From CAIZQW01 sp942493055 (GTDB lineage: Bacteria > Verrucomicrobiota > Kiritimatiellia > RFP12 > UBA1067): a stretch of DNA of 64,000 bases. The position numbers were made by a program, and so were the translations under genes. The stretch is from NCBI GenBank assembly GCA_942493055.1, contig OW818680.1, forward strand, positions 4,650,001 through 4,714,000, read 5' to 3'. The first letter of the stretch is position 1. Each line of letters opens with the position of its first letter. The notes below the pieces were generated by a model. It made no database searches and was not told where the DNA came from. It worked only from the letters and a program-made list of their open reading frames with translations. Of this stretch, positions 24,601 through 31,638 are shown piece after piece.

Positions 24601-27600
24601 TTGACCGTCCATGTGTGGCCATACAGGAAATCGCCGCCATAGAGGAGGATCGCGCCGTTGCCACCGCGGGAGGCGGCGAGATTGCCGCCGTAATAGTCGC
24701 CAACCACGCCGGTGGCAGGAGTACCGGCAGCCGACAGGACGAAGTGTCCGCCCGTCTGGCGGAATATCCCGTAAGAGTTATTCGCGTAACCGACCTGCGT
24801 GTAGCCCTTATTGGTGTACGTGCCCGATTCGAGCCAGTAATGGCCGTAGCCGCTGTTGCCGATCCTGCCGTCGTTCGCCGCGCCAGCCGTGTTCACGACA
24901 ACGGAGTCGCCGGACTGGTAGATCGCGCCTCCCGAACCAGCGCTATTGCCCACGTAGAGGGGACCCGATACACGGGCGTTCTCCGCGATGTCGAGCACGG
25001 CGTGGCCGTTCTGCCCGACGACGAGCTTGCCGGAACTCTTGTTGTAGCCGTTCTCCGGGACTGTGAACGAGGAGGTGCCGGCGATGCGGTTCGAGGGCGA
25101 TAACGCCCCCGCCTTGTCGGCGAAATAGAGGCTCTGGTTGGGGATGCCGACCGCGAAAACAGCGTCGTTGGTGAGAATGAGTGAGCCGGTGTACGTGCGC
25201 GTATAACCGACCGTGTGCGGGCCGGGTGATTGGATATCCGCAAAACCTTCGTCCATAAGGAGGTTAAAGCCTGAAGTGATTGGCGCTTTGAAGGTGAGAG
25301 TGCCGGATCCGATCTTCTGAAGCCCGTGCGTCACGGTGTCGGTGATGTCAACTTCTGGGCTAGAGAGTAGCGCGCTGTCGATCTTGAGCGTGACGTTGGT
25401 GCCGGCCAACGAGTTGCCGGAGAACAATTCGTGCATTTGGGCGACGGTCCACCCCTGGTCGGACGTGTCTGCCAGCGAAATGGAGAGATACGCCTCGTTG
25501 GTGATCGTGACGCGTCCCCCATCCCAGCCAGGAAGCGAGCCCGGGTAGGCGGCGTGGAGCAAGACATCTTTGTTGGAGACCGTCGTGGTGCCCGCGTAGT
25601 CGTTAGTGGGGTTCAGCAGGCGGAAGAGGCCGGAGGGCTGCGCGATGCCGCCTGCTCCGGAGATCTTGCCGGCGATGATGACCTGGGCGCCAGCGTTCTG
25701 CTGGTTGAAGATGGTGTCGCCGGGGCCGGTCAGGTTGACGGGGCCTGAGATGCGGTTATAAGTGTCGCCCGCGAGGTTGCCGGCCCGGAGGATCGCGCCT
25801 TCGGCGGCGTTGACCGTCCAGGCGATCGCGTTTGGCGAGAGGGAGTAAAGCATGAGGATGGAACCGGAGGCGACATTGAGCGTGTTGTCCGCCGAGCCGC
25901 GGAGGTCGGTGGCCGACTCGAGGGAGAGCGTGCCGCCCTGATGATCGATGCCACCGTACACGCCGGGGCTGGAGGGACTGTCTGGGGTGACAGGCACGTT
26001 GAGAAGGGCGAAGTAGTTGGTCGAAATCTTGGAGAGCGTGTACCCGGCAAGATCAAGCGAGCAGAAGTCCGTACCGGAGGGACGGATATCAATACGCTTG
26101 CTGCCGCCGACCGACGCGTCGTCCGAAAGCTTCACTTTTTGTAGGGCGGCGGTCTGATCCGTCGTCTGAGACGTGTTGACGAGGGCGCCGAGGCCGGTCG
26201 GGCCGTCACCGGCAACAACGATCTGCTGGCGCAGGACAGTCGTATTGGCGACCGTGCCGGGACCGACGTCGAGGGCGCCGCTGGCTTGGATCGTGAGGAT
26301 ACGATTGGACGAGGAAAGGCCGGCGGCGTCCGAAACCGCAACGCCCAGCGTACCGCTGCGGATCACGACAGGGCCGGTGAAACTGGGGCTGGCGTTGGTC
26401 AGGAGCAGGGTTCCAGTACCGGCTTTGGCGAGGGTTCCGGTGCCGCACAAGCTCAGGAGGCTGAACGTATTTTCGGGCGACAGCGCCAGCGTGCCGCTGT
26501 TGAGGGATACCGGGCCAGTGAAGGCTGGCGAGTGGAGAAGCGCCTCTCCGGGACCGTGCTTCGCGAGGCCGAGCGGCGTGCCGGGAGCAGCGTCGGCGGC
26601 AGACGCGTAGAGTGTTAGCGCGGTATCGGGATTGCCGACATCCAGGGCGAGGGTGCCGGACGGCGAAGTGACAAAGCCTTCGCCGGAAACCGCGCCTAGC
26701 GTGAGGGCGGCGGCCGTCGGCGCGACGGAAAGGGTGTCGACGGCGAGCGTCTGGTCGGCGGCGACCGTGACAACGGCAGGAGTCCCCCATTGTTGGGCGA
26801 GGCTGAAGATCGTCGTGACGGTATCGGCGAGCGTGATGCCCCCTCCAGGGCCTTCGTAGTCGATGGTGTAGGCTGTGCCGGCGGCGGTGTTGATCACATA
26901 GGGACCCAGGGCGGGGACGGACGCGGAGGGGCCGTCAAACGGAATCACCCCGGCGGTTGCGTCGTAGGAGGCCGCCGCGCCGTTGAGAAGGATGCCGAAG
27001 AGCGGACCCGGAGTCGCGCCACTCATGAAGACGGGGACGGACGAGATGATGTTCGCCCGCCCGCCCGGAGTAATGGTGACGGCGGGCAGCGTGGCGTCCG
27101 AGGCGAGCGGCGACAGGTCGAGCGTGACGAAGCCCGAGATCGTCACGGGGCCGAGGGCCGGCGCCGCGACGTTCAGCCGGAGCGTGCCCGCCGCAAGAAC
27201 CAGCGGAGCGGTGTTGGGCAACGCGTTGACGTGCGAGATCTCGAGGACGCCGCTGGACAGGACGGCGTTCGTGAACAGCGACGCTCCGGCGAGCGTGAGC
27301 GTGCCCGCCTCGACGGCAAGCGCGCCCGTGGCCGTGTTCGCGCCGGAGAGCGTCCATGCCCCTGTGCCCCTCTTGGTTAGAGAAAGCGTGCTTGCGCCGT
27401 TCGCGATGGAGCCCGAGTATGTCGCGAGCGCAGCGGAGTCGCCGGTCAGCACGAGCGTCTTGGCGGCGGCGGAGTTGCCGCTGGCTGTGCCGGAGAACGT
27501 GAGGGCGGCGGAGCCGGCCTGCTCGAGGGTTAGCGGCGTGTTGCCCAACTCGATCACGCGGTTGGCGGAGGCGGGTGCATCACCCACGAAACGGTAGACG

Positions 27601-28232
27601 CAGTTCGCCGTGCTGTGCGTGAGTTTGCTGCCCGCGCCGAGTGACGAGGCGGCACCAGAGTTGGCAATGGACGTGAACGCGATGGTCCCGCCGGCCACGG
27701 TGATGGTGACATTGCCGGTGAAGGCGGAGGACGCGCTGGTCATCAAGAGGGTGCCCGCCGCGTTGTTTTCGAGGCCGGAATCGCTATTCGCGACGATAGG
27801 CGCGTTGATCGTGAGGGTCTTGCCGGTCATGGGCTGCCAGTCGGCATAGTTACCGCCGGTGTTGGTGGACAGTTTAAGGCTGCCGGGGCCGTTAATGACG
27901 GCGTCCTCATAGCCAGCGTAAATGAGTGCGCCCGAATTTGAGAGGGTGAGTGTCACGCCCGAGGCGATATTGACGGATACACCAGTGGCGCCGGCCGAGA
28001 TCTGGAGCGTCAGGATCTGCGTGCTGGCGGTCACATTGACGGATACGCCAGGCGTGGCGATAATCGCTTTGTCTGCCGTGCCGGGGAGGCCGCCGCTCCA
28101 GTTCGCGGCAGTGTTCCAGTTGTTATCGCTTGCCGCGCCGGTCCACGTCTTGTCCGCTGCGGAAACCGCGAAAACCATTAATAAGAAAGTTGAAAAAACC
28201 ACATTCCGATATTCAAAACGCTTGCTTTTCAT
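21651..28232 (-). CDS. Giant autotransporter-type beta-strand repeat protein with PA14-like modules
   Basis: The 2193-residue protein has a signal peptide (FSTFLLMVFAVSAADKTW) and then many autotransporter-associated beta-strand repeats, recognisable as GNTYSGPTRVREGTLAL-like units, e.g. LTKTGGGVLTLTSTQNTYSG and LAKAGTGTLLLTNASPSFTG. From about residue 1540 on there are three PA14-like modules (FDDNVTLWVDE, FDDTAVVKVDG, FDDDVRLMIDG), each with a WIYTGYLWNR or VYSGYIWNH strand. It ends without an autotransporter barrel, PEP-CTERM or other sorting signal that I can see, so its anchoring is unclear. It should be exported and form an extended beta-helix, perhaps binding carbohydrate. AGGAGTAGTGAC precedes the ATG. 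Confidence 0.85.
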   Translation of the reverse strand: MKSKRFEYRNVVFSTFLLMVFAVSAADKTWTGAASDNNWNTAANWSGGLPGTADKAIIATPGVSVNVTASTQILTLQISAGATGVSVNIASGVTLTLSNSGALIYAGYEDAVINGPGSLKLSTNTGGNYADWQPMTGKTLTINAPIVANSDSGLENNAAGTLLMTSASSAFTGNVTITVAGGTIAFTSIANSGAASSLGAGSKLTHSTANCVYRFVGDAPASANRVIELGNTPLTLEQAGSAALTFSGTASGNSAAAKTLVLTGDSAALATYSGSIANGASTLSLTKRGTGAWTLSGANTATGALAVEAGTLTLAGASLFTNAVLSSGVLEISHVNALPNTAPLVLAAGTLRLNVAAPALGPVTISGFVTLDLSPLASDATLPAVTITPGGRANIISSVPVFMSGATPGPLFGILLNGAAASYDATAGVIPFDGPSASVPALGPYVINTAAGTAYTIDYEGPGGGITLADTVTTIFSLAQQWGTPAVVTVAADQTLAVDTLSVAPTAAALTLGAVSGEGFVTSPSGTLALDVGNPDTALTLYASAADAAPGTPLGLAKHGPGEALLHSPAFTGPVSLNSGTLALSPENTFSLLSLCGTGTLAKAGTGTLLLTNASPSFTGPVVIRSGTLGVAVSDAAGLSSSNRILTIQASGALDVGPGTVANTTVLRQQIVVAGDGPTGLGALVNTSQTTDQTAALQKVKLSDDASVGGSKRIDIRPSGTDFCSLDLAGYTLSKISTNYFALLNVPVTPDSPSSPGVYGGIDHQGGTLSLESATDLRGSADNTLNVASGSILMLYSLSPNAIAWTVNAAEGAILRAGNLAGDTYNRISGPVNLTGPGDTIFNQQNAGAQVIIAGKISGAGGIAQPSGLFRLLNPTNDYAGTTTVSNKDVLLHAAYPGSLPGWDGGRVTITNEAYLSISLADTSDQGWTVAQMHELFSGNSLAGTNVTLKIDSALLSSPEVDITDTVTHGLQKIGSGTLTFKAPITSGFNLLMDEGFADIQSPGPHTVGYTRTYTGSLILTNDAVFAVGIPNQSLYFADKAGALSPSNRIAGTSSFTVPENGYNKSSGKLVVGQNGHAVLDIAENARVSGPLYVGNSAGSGGAIYQSGDSVVVNTAGAANDGRIGNSGYGHYWLESGTYTNKGYTQVGYANNSYGIFRQTGGHFVLSAAGTPATGVVGDYYGGNLAASRGGNGAILLYGGDFLYGHTWTVNSDGSYDSAPAYSVLTIGGDAYARVDNGTLDIGRLTNSLSTALINFEGYGVLHARRIYSYGNASKKYVNFNGGTFRVNTGDSVSYLFNYTGVNQPTRTTLYGEGATFDVPTNLTRSVDIPLSAPSGRGLVSFNLDTPLTGYYAPPFPILNSHGGYAGFVDTVYDRASGAVTGFRAISSGNDHPAGDVTVTLTGGGQTNVTLTLRTAPATSGGLTKTGGGVLTLTSTQNTYSGPTRVREGTLALATPAALPFASPVEVGGAGASALLNLGGFALTNTSVTLKEGGSIVGGTLAAAAIRKIGTGRASLALASSVAPSINVPRADDTIRPGLQEGMIRTAWVDDACNPGDTFQLTTVAGNGTKASNATFADGRWAGNNHTWIYTGYLWNRESTNVTWKLRGSFDDNVTLWVDETSVLSVLANAAAKTTTVTLTPGPHLIRANFGDGTGSVGNSHSGVSGVEIDTGNGAGWRALTDPGDGSFLTVSTQPWGPFWRKLQSTPSQPGLWEGSVMYSRNTVDPNPMSAVQQTTRAVNGTCGSGGVINGYTWTDNTMVVYSGYIWNHEGHDVTWTLMENFDDTAVVKVDGSVVLCDAGSATTTRSNVTLSPGAHLFEARFGQRGGTAGLSATRPAWWPAMPAGLGAFLVDFQGRNTDVFANYNVLANPESGLPLLTTGPALPGTDTGAALVIDEGTLSLGPLPGLYEGMIPVNWNTNSPNPKTGVQLTTRAGNGIKASNATYADGSWAGNNHTWIYTGYLWNRTSSTVTWSFWVSFDDDVRLMIDGVQLLYNHNSAGTHMNVALTPGPHAIDIRYGDGSGSVGPSVTGLPGGLAYDPLGRDSATATDYILLRDPGDGSLLTTDLTPDYSSLAVNVGPSGTLDLGGGSVQPASVTGSGAVSNGVLAAGSVYLVKIDGETCTCLSLANVDISGLTVMPADETSANPPFHTYVIATGSFTGKPALSGFPDKFKLEVRGDTLVMTSQRGSLILLR
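22196..23600 (-). repeat. Three PA14-like coding repeats
   Basis: The modules lie at about 22196-22500, 22790-23060 and 23230-23600. The first and third are close even as DNA: a 25-bp identical stretch starts at 22365 and at 23469, within longer similar segments. The middle copy is more divergent. This suggests recent duplication or gene conversion between the outer copies. Confidence 0.7.
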
Positions 28233-28452
28233 GTCACTACTCCTATTTCTTAGTTAAGTACGCAAGAAATCTACACACTTCTATCTGACTGTCTTTGGAT
28301 GTTATCATTCGAAGTGAAGTCAGTCAATATGAAAAATCAGAGAAACAGGAGCGACTTCCTGGCTGCTTTTCAGCTGGTCATCTTGAACGGAACCATGATA
28401 ATATTACTTTGTACGTGTTCGTGCAACGCTTGGCTGATGAGTGGCGGGAATA

Positions 28453-28520
28453 ATGGGGCGAAGGAATCGAATGAGTCGAGAGAATCGAGATAAGGGACGG
28501 ACGAATGAATCGGGGAAATC
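28453..28520 (+). repeat. GAATCGA-type repeat at the start of the DUF2585 gene
   Basis: Degenerate units GGAATCGAATGAGTCGAGAG and GAATGAATCGGGGAAATCGA cover the start region of the next gene. A related string lies in the leader of gspK (45003-45071). Between 28233 and 28452 I see only the promoter region of the giant gene and no convincing gene. Confidence 0.5.
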
Positions 28521-29106
28521 GATTTTTACGAAAACGTCTATCACGACTGTTTGTTATGCGCTGGCGGCCATTGCGTTGCTGATTGTGTTGCAGGTCGTCG
28601 TGCTACGATGGCAGGGGCGCGTCTGGTGGTGCGCGTGTCACGGATGGGCGATCTGGGTCGGGGACACGTGGAGTTCGCACAATTCGCAGCATGTGCTTGA
28701 TCCGTATACTTTCTCGCACATCATGCATGGCGTCATCTTCTGCGGCGCGATCTGGCTTGTGATGCGCAAGATCTCTGTCATCTGGGCGTTTGTCGTCTCA
28801 GCAGGCCTGGAGGTTTTCTGGGAGATACTTGAAAACTCCACCTTCATTATCAATCGTTACCGCGAGGGCACAGCCTCTGTAGGGTACTTGGGGGATTCGA
28901 TTGTGAACTCTGTCGCGGATGTGGCGTGTTGCGCCACGGGGTTCATCATCGCGCGCTATTTGGGACTGCGGCTCTCCATCCTTTTATTTGCTGTGACTGA
29001 AATTGTTATGGCCATTATCTATCGCGACAACCTGACCCTGAATGTGCTGATGTTGGCATGCCCTATCGATGCTATTAAGCAATGGCAGATGGGCCTTGCA
29101 ACATAA
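28471..29106 (+). CDS. DUF2585-family membrane protein
   Basis: The 211-residue protein has four or five hydrophobic segments and the DUF2585 pattern WWCACHGWAIWVGD, followed by SSHNSQHVLDPYTFSHIMHG. The function of the family is unknown; conserved His, Asn and Cys residues near the membrane edge suggest a metal or lipid site. The ATG at 28471 is chosen because AAGGA lies 7 nt upstream; GTG at 28441 would add ten residues. The first 15 or so residues (MSRENRDKGRTNESGK) are encoded by a GAATCGA-type repeat. It is followed by hsp20 on the same strand. Confidence 0.75.
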   Translation: MSRENRDKGRTNESGKSIFTKTSITTVCYALAAIALLIVLQVVVLRWQGRVWWCACHGWAIWVGDTWSSHNSQHVLDPYTFSHIMHGVIFCGAIWLVMRKISVIWAFVVSAGLEVFWEILENSTFIINRYREGTASVGYLGDSIVNSVADVACCATGFIIARYLGLRLSILLFAVTEIVMAIIYRDNLTLNVLMLACPIDAIKQWQMGLAT

Positions 29107-29290
29107 CACAGGTGTCCCGCTCTCAGCCTGTCCGGCTTCCCCCCCTTGCGCGCTTCAGTAGGCGTATTCCCCATGGCGATTATCCGTCCCATCTCGTAAG
29201 CTAGGCTCATCTCAAAAAGAGCATCGAGGCTGAACGCGGGCACGGCTCGAACGCGAAAAACAAACGCCCGCAAAAACGAGGAGGTACATC

Positions 29291-29731
29291 ATGGCTATCA
29301 TTAAATGGGATCCCTGGCGAGAGATCGACGATATGTTTGATCGTTACACGCGAGCAGGCTGCGTACCGGGTGGTGCAGGCCAGGAACTCGCACGCACGGG
29401 TGACTGGACACCGCGCGTGGACATCGCCGAGACGGACAATGCGTTCATGATCAAGGCGGAGGTTCCCGAGGTGAAGAAGGAGGATGTCAGCATCACCGTG
29501 GATAACGGCGTGCTCTCCATCCGAGGCGAACGCAAGCAGGAGAAGGAAGAGACCGGCAAGACGTATCATCGCATCGAGCGCTGCTATGGTGAGTTCACCC
29601 GTAACTTCACACTCCCCGACAATGTGGATGAGTCGAATATCAAAGCCACATTCAAGGATGGCATGCTGAGCCTGGAAATCCCGAAGACAGAAAAGGCGAA
29701 GCCGAAGGCCATCGAGGTCAAGGTGGAATAG
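29291..29731 (+). CDS. Hsp20 / alpha-crystallin small heat-shock protein
   Basis: This 146-residue holdase binds unfolding proteins without ATP. The alpha-crystallin domain spans about 35-135, with the PRVDIAETDNAFMIKAEVPE start, VDNGVLSIRGERKQE and the conserved FKDGMLSLEIPK near the end. The N-terminal MAIIKWDPWREIDDMFDR opening is typical of bacterial Hsp20. A strong GAGGAGG lies 8 nt before the ATG. No CIRCE or other obvious heat-shock operator was found. It stands 184 bp after DUF2585 and 161 bp before the desaturase gene. Confidence 0.95.
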   Translation: MAIIKWDPWREIDDMFDRYTRAGCVPGGAGQELARTGDWTPRVDIAETDNAFMIKAEVPEVKKEDVSITVDNGVLSIRGERKQEKEETGKTYHRIERCYGEFTRNFTLPDNVDESNIKATFKDGMLSLEIPKTEKAKPKAIEVKVE

Positions 29732-29892
29732 CAAGGCAGGTGGGGCTGGCTAGGGCCTGCCCCACAGCTCGCATCGCTGAGGGTGTTGCTACAGACTCGT
29801 TCCTGTGGCGATCAACCTGTACAAAAAGGAAAAATGGATCTCTTCATGGGGCCCGAAGGGAGCGAGCGGCAGCCCCTATCGGAGACGTGACG

Positions 29893-30945
29893 ATGAGCAT
29901 CGACAAAACAGAGTATTCGGGGCAGTCTCGGGAAGGACGGAGTCAGGGCCGCGAATGGCCAGAATGGTATATCGCGCTGTCGAACTATCGGGACTCCAGC
30001 ACGGTTAAGGCCAGTTGGCAACTCGTCAATACGCTACTCCCTTACTTTTGCTGCATGTTCCTCATGGTCTTGTCTGTTCGACGCGGTTACCCCTACGCGC
30101 TGACATTGATAGTGTCCGTTGTGGCGGCGGCTTTCCTGGTCCGCCTTTTTATTCTTTTCCACGATTGTGTCCATGGATCACTCTTCACAAGCAAGGGGGC
30201 GAACACATTCTTTGGTTATGCCCTGGGCCTGTTGGTCTTTACTCCGTTCGAAGACTGGCGTTTCAGTCACCTTCGGCACCACGCGAGTTACGCCAACCTT
30301 GATGCGCGCGGCTTTGGTGATATCTGGACATTGACGCAAACCGAGTATGCGCACGCATCAAAAATAAAAAAGCTGTTTTATCAGTTTTACCGCAGCCCTT
30401 TGGGTTTGATCGGGTTGGGGGCGCTGTTTAGTTTTCTGCTTCGGTATCGCCTTCCCACTCGAAAGTCGACGCGCAAAGAGCGCATGAGTGTGGTGCTGAC
30501 AAACCTGCTGATTGCCGGCTTTGTGCTAATCGCCGTCGGGTGCCTTGGCTGGCGGACGTACCTGCTTGTCCAATTGCCCGTGCTATGGATTGCGGGAGCA
30601 GCAGGTGTCTGGCTCTTTTATGTGCAGCATCAGTTCGAGGGGGTGTATTGGTCGCGCAAAGGGGAGTGGGATGTGATCCGTGCGTCAATGGAAGGCAGCT
30701 CCTTCTATCAACTCCCGCCTGTTCTGCGTTGGTTTTCCAGCAACATCGGGTATCATCACGTACACCATCTGCGGCCTCGGATTCCGAACTACCGGCTTAA
30801 GGAGTGTTACGATGCAATTCCGGCATTACAGGAAAAAGCACCCCTTACACTCAAAAAAAGTCTGTCCGCTATCAGGCTTAAACTGTGGGATGAGGAGCAC
30901 AAGGTCCTTGTCGGGTTCCCGCACATAGCGTCTTCGGTAGGATAA
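29893..30945 (+). CDS. Membrane fatty-acid desaturase
   Basis: The 350-residue diiron membrane enzyme has the three His boxes: HDCVHGS, HLRHHASYAN and HHVHHLRPRIPN. They match the acyl-lipid omega-6/delta-12 type family. It introduces double bonds in membrane acyl chains using O2 and electrons, so the cell must meet oxygen. Start at 29893 (MSIDKTEYSG) has GGAGACGTGACG upstream; an upstream start at 29740 would translate non-coding DNA. Lying beside hsp20, it suggests a membrane or temperature-stress group. Confidence 0.9.
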   Translation: MSIDKTEYSGQSREGRSQGREWPEWYIALSNYRDSSTVKASWQLVNTLLPYFCCMFLMVLSVRRGYPYALTLIVSVVAAAFLVRLFILFHDCVHGSLFTSKGANTFFGYALGLLVFTPFEDWRFSHLRHHASYANLDARGFGDIWTLTQTEYAHASKIKKLFYQFYRSPLGLIGLGALFSFLLRYRLPTRKSTRKERMSVVLTNLLIAGFVLIAVGCLGWRTYLLVQLPVLWIAGAAGVWLFYVQHQFEGVYWSRKGEWDVIRASMEGSSFYQLPPVLRWFSSNIGYHHVHHLRPRIPNYRLKECYDAIPALQEKAPLTLKKSLSAIRLKLWDEEHKVLVGFPHIASSVG

Positions 30946-31095
30946 CGCCCCATCGACAGTGGAACGGTTCATTGTCTATCATGCTGCCATCGAAGAAATT
31001 GTAGCCGGCCCTTGTGGACGGTCATAAAAACGAGGAATCATGTGAGCGATGCCGCAACTAATCTCGGCAGCGCTCAACCAAAAGGAGAACAAATA

Positions 31096-31596
31096 ATGAA
31101 ACAGGTACTGAGTGTTGCGGCGGCGATATGTTGCGCCGGTCTGATAGCGGGTTGTCAATGCCCGTGCATGAAAAATTCAAAATCTTCCGCGTGTCCAAAA
31201 TGCGGTGGTGACACAGCGGGTGTATCCATGGCGCATGCGTGCTCCTGTATGGCGCGTGCGAAGTCCGGTGTCGTCAATACGGCCGCGCTGATGGCGATGA
31301 TGCGGGCGAAGTCGGCGATGACGGTGCTTGATGCGCGGAGTGGCAAGTATGACGACGGCAACCGTATCCCCGGTGCCAAAGTCCTTGCGCCTGATGCCAC
31401 CGAAGCGCTGGTGAACGCCATGCTGCCCGACAAGCAGATGCTGGTGGTAACCTACTGCGTGAATCTCAAATGCCCAGCCAGTCATATGTTAGCCGAACAG
31501 TTGCGTCGGTTCGGTTATACGAATGTCCTCGAATACCGCGAAGGAATCGAAGGGTGGATGGCTGCCGGCAATTCGGTTGATAAGGTAGCTCGCTAA
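31096..31596 (+). CDS. Rhodanese-domain lipoprotein
   Basis: The 166-residue product has a lipoprotein signal (LIAGC, lipidated Cys20) and a Cys-rich linker (CQCPCMKNSKSSACPKCGG) that could bind metal. A rhodanese domain spans about 55-160: LDARSGKYDDGNRIPGAKV and the active-site loop C121-V-N-L-K-C126. It ends LEYREGIEGWMAAG. Rhodaneses carry sulfur on the active Cys as persulfide. The location would be the outer or inner membrane facing the periplasm. AAGGAGAAC precedes the ATG, and a terminator follows directly. Confidence 0.88.
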   Translation: MKQVLSVAAAICCAGLIAGCQCPCMKNSKSSACPKCGGDTAGVSMAHACSCMARAKSGVVNTAALMAMMRAKSAMTVLDARSGKYDDGNRIPGAKVLAPDATEALVNAMLPDKQMLVVTYCVNLKCPASHMLAEQLRRFGYTNVLEYREGIEGWMAAGNSVDKVAR

Positions 31597-31601
31597 AAAA
31601 T

Positions 31602-31636
31602 AGGGTTCTGCGCCATCTTGGAAGGCGCAGAACCCT
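31602..31636. terminator. Convergent terminator hairpin
   Basis: AGGGTTCTGCGCC (31602-31614) pairs perfectly with GGCGCAGAACCCT (31624-31636). It follows the rhodanese stop within 6 bp and the S8 protease stop within 3 bp on the other strand, so it can serve both. The U-tract is short. Confidence 0.75.
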
Positions 31637-31638
31637 GT

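Noticed and set aside
28299..28493. 64-codon plus-strand frame before DUF2585
   Set aside because: No ribosome-binding site, and it ends within the GAATCGA repeat; I see no support beyond an open frame.
29740..29765. GTGGGGC...GCCCCAC hairpin after hsp20 as a terminator
   Set aside because: The stem is only 7 bp, the loop is 12 nt and there is no T-run; it is too weak to call.
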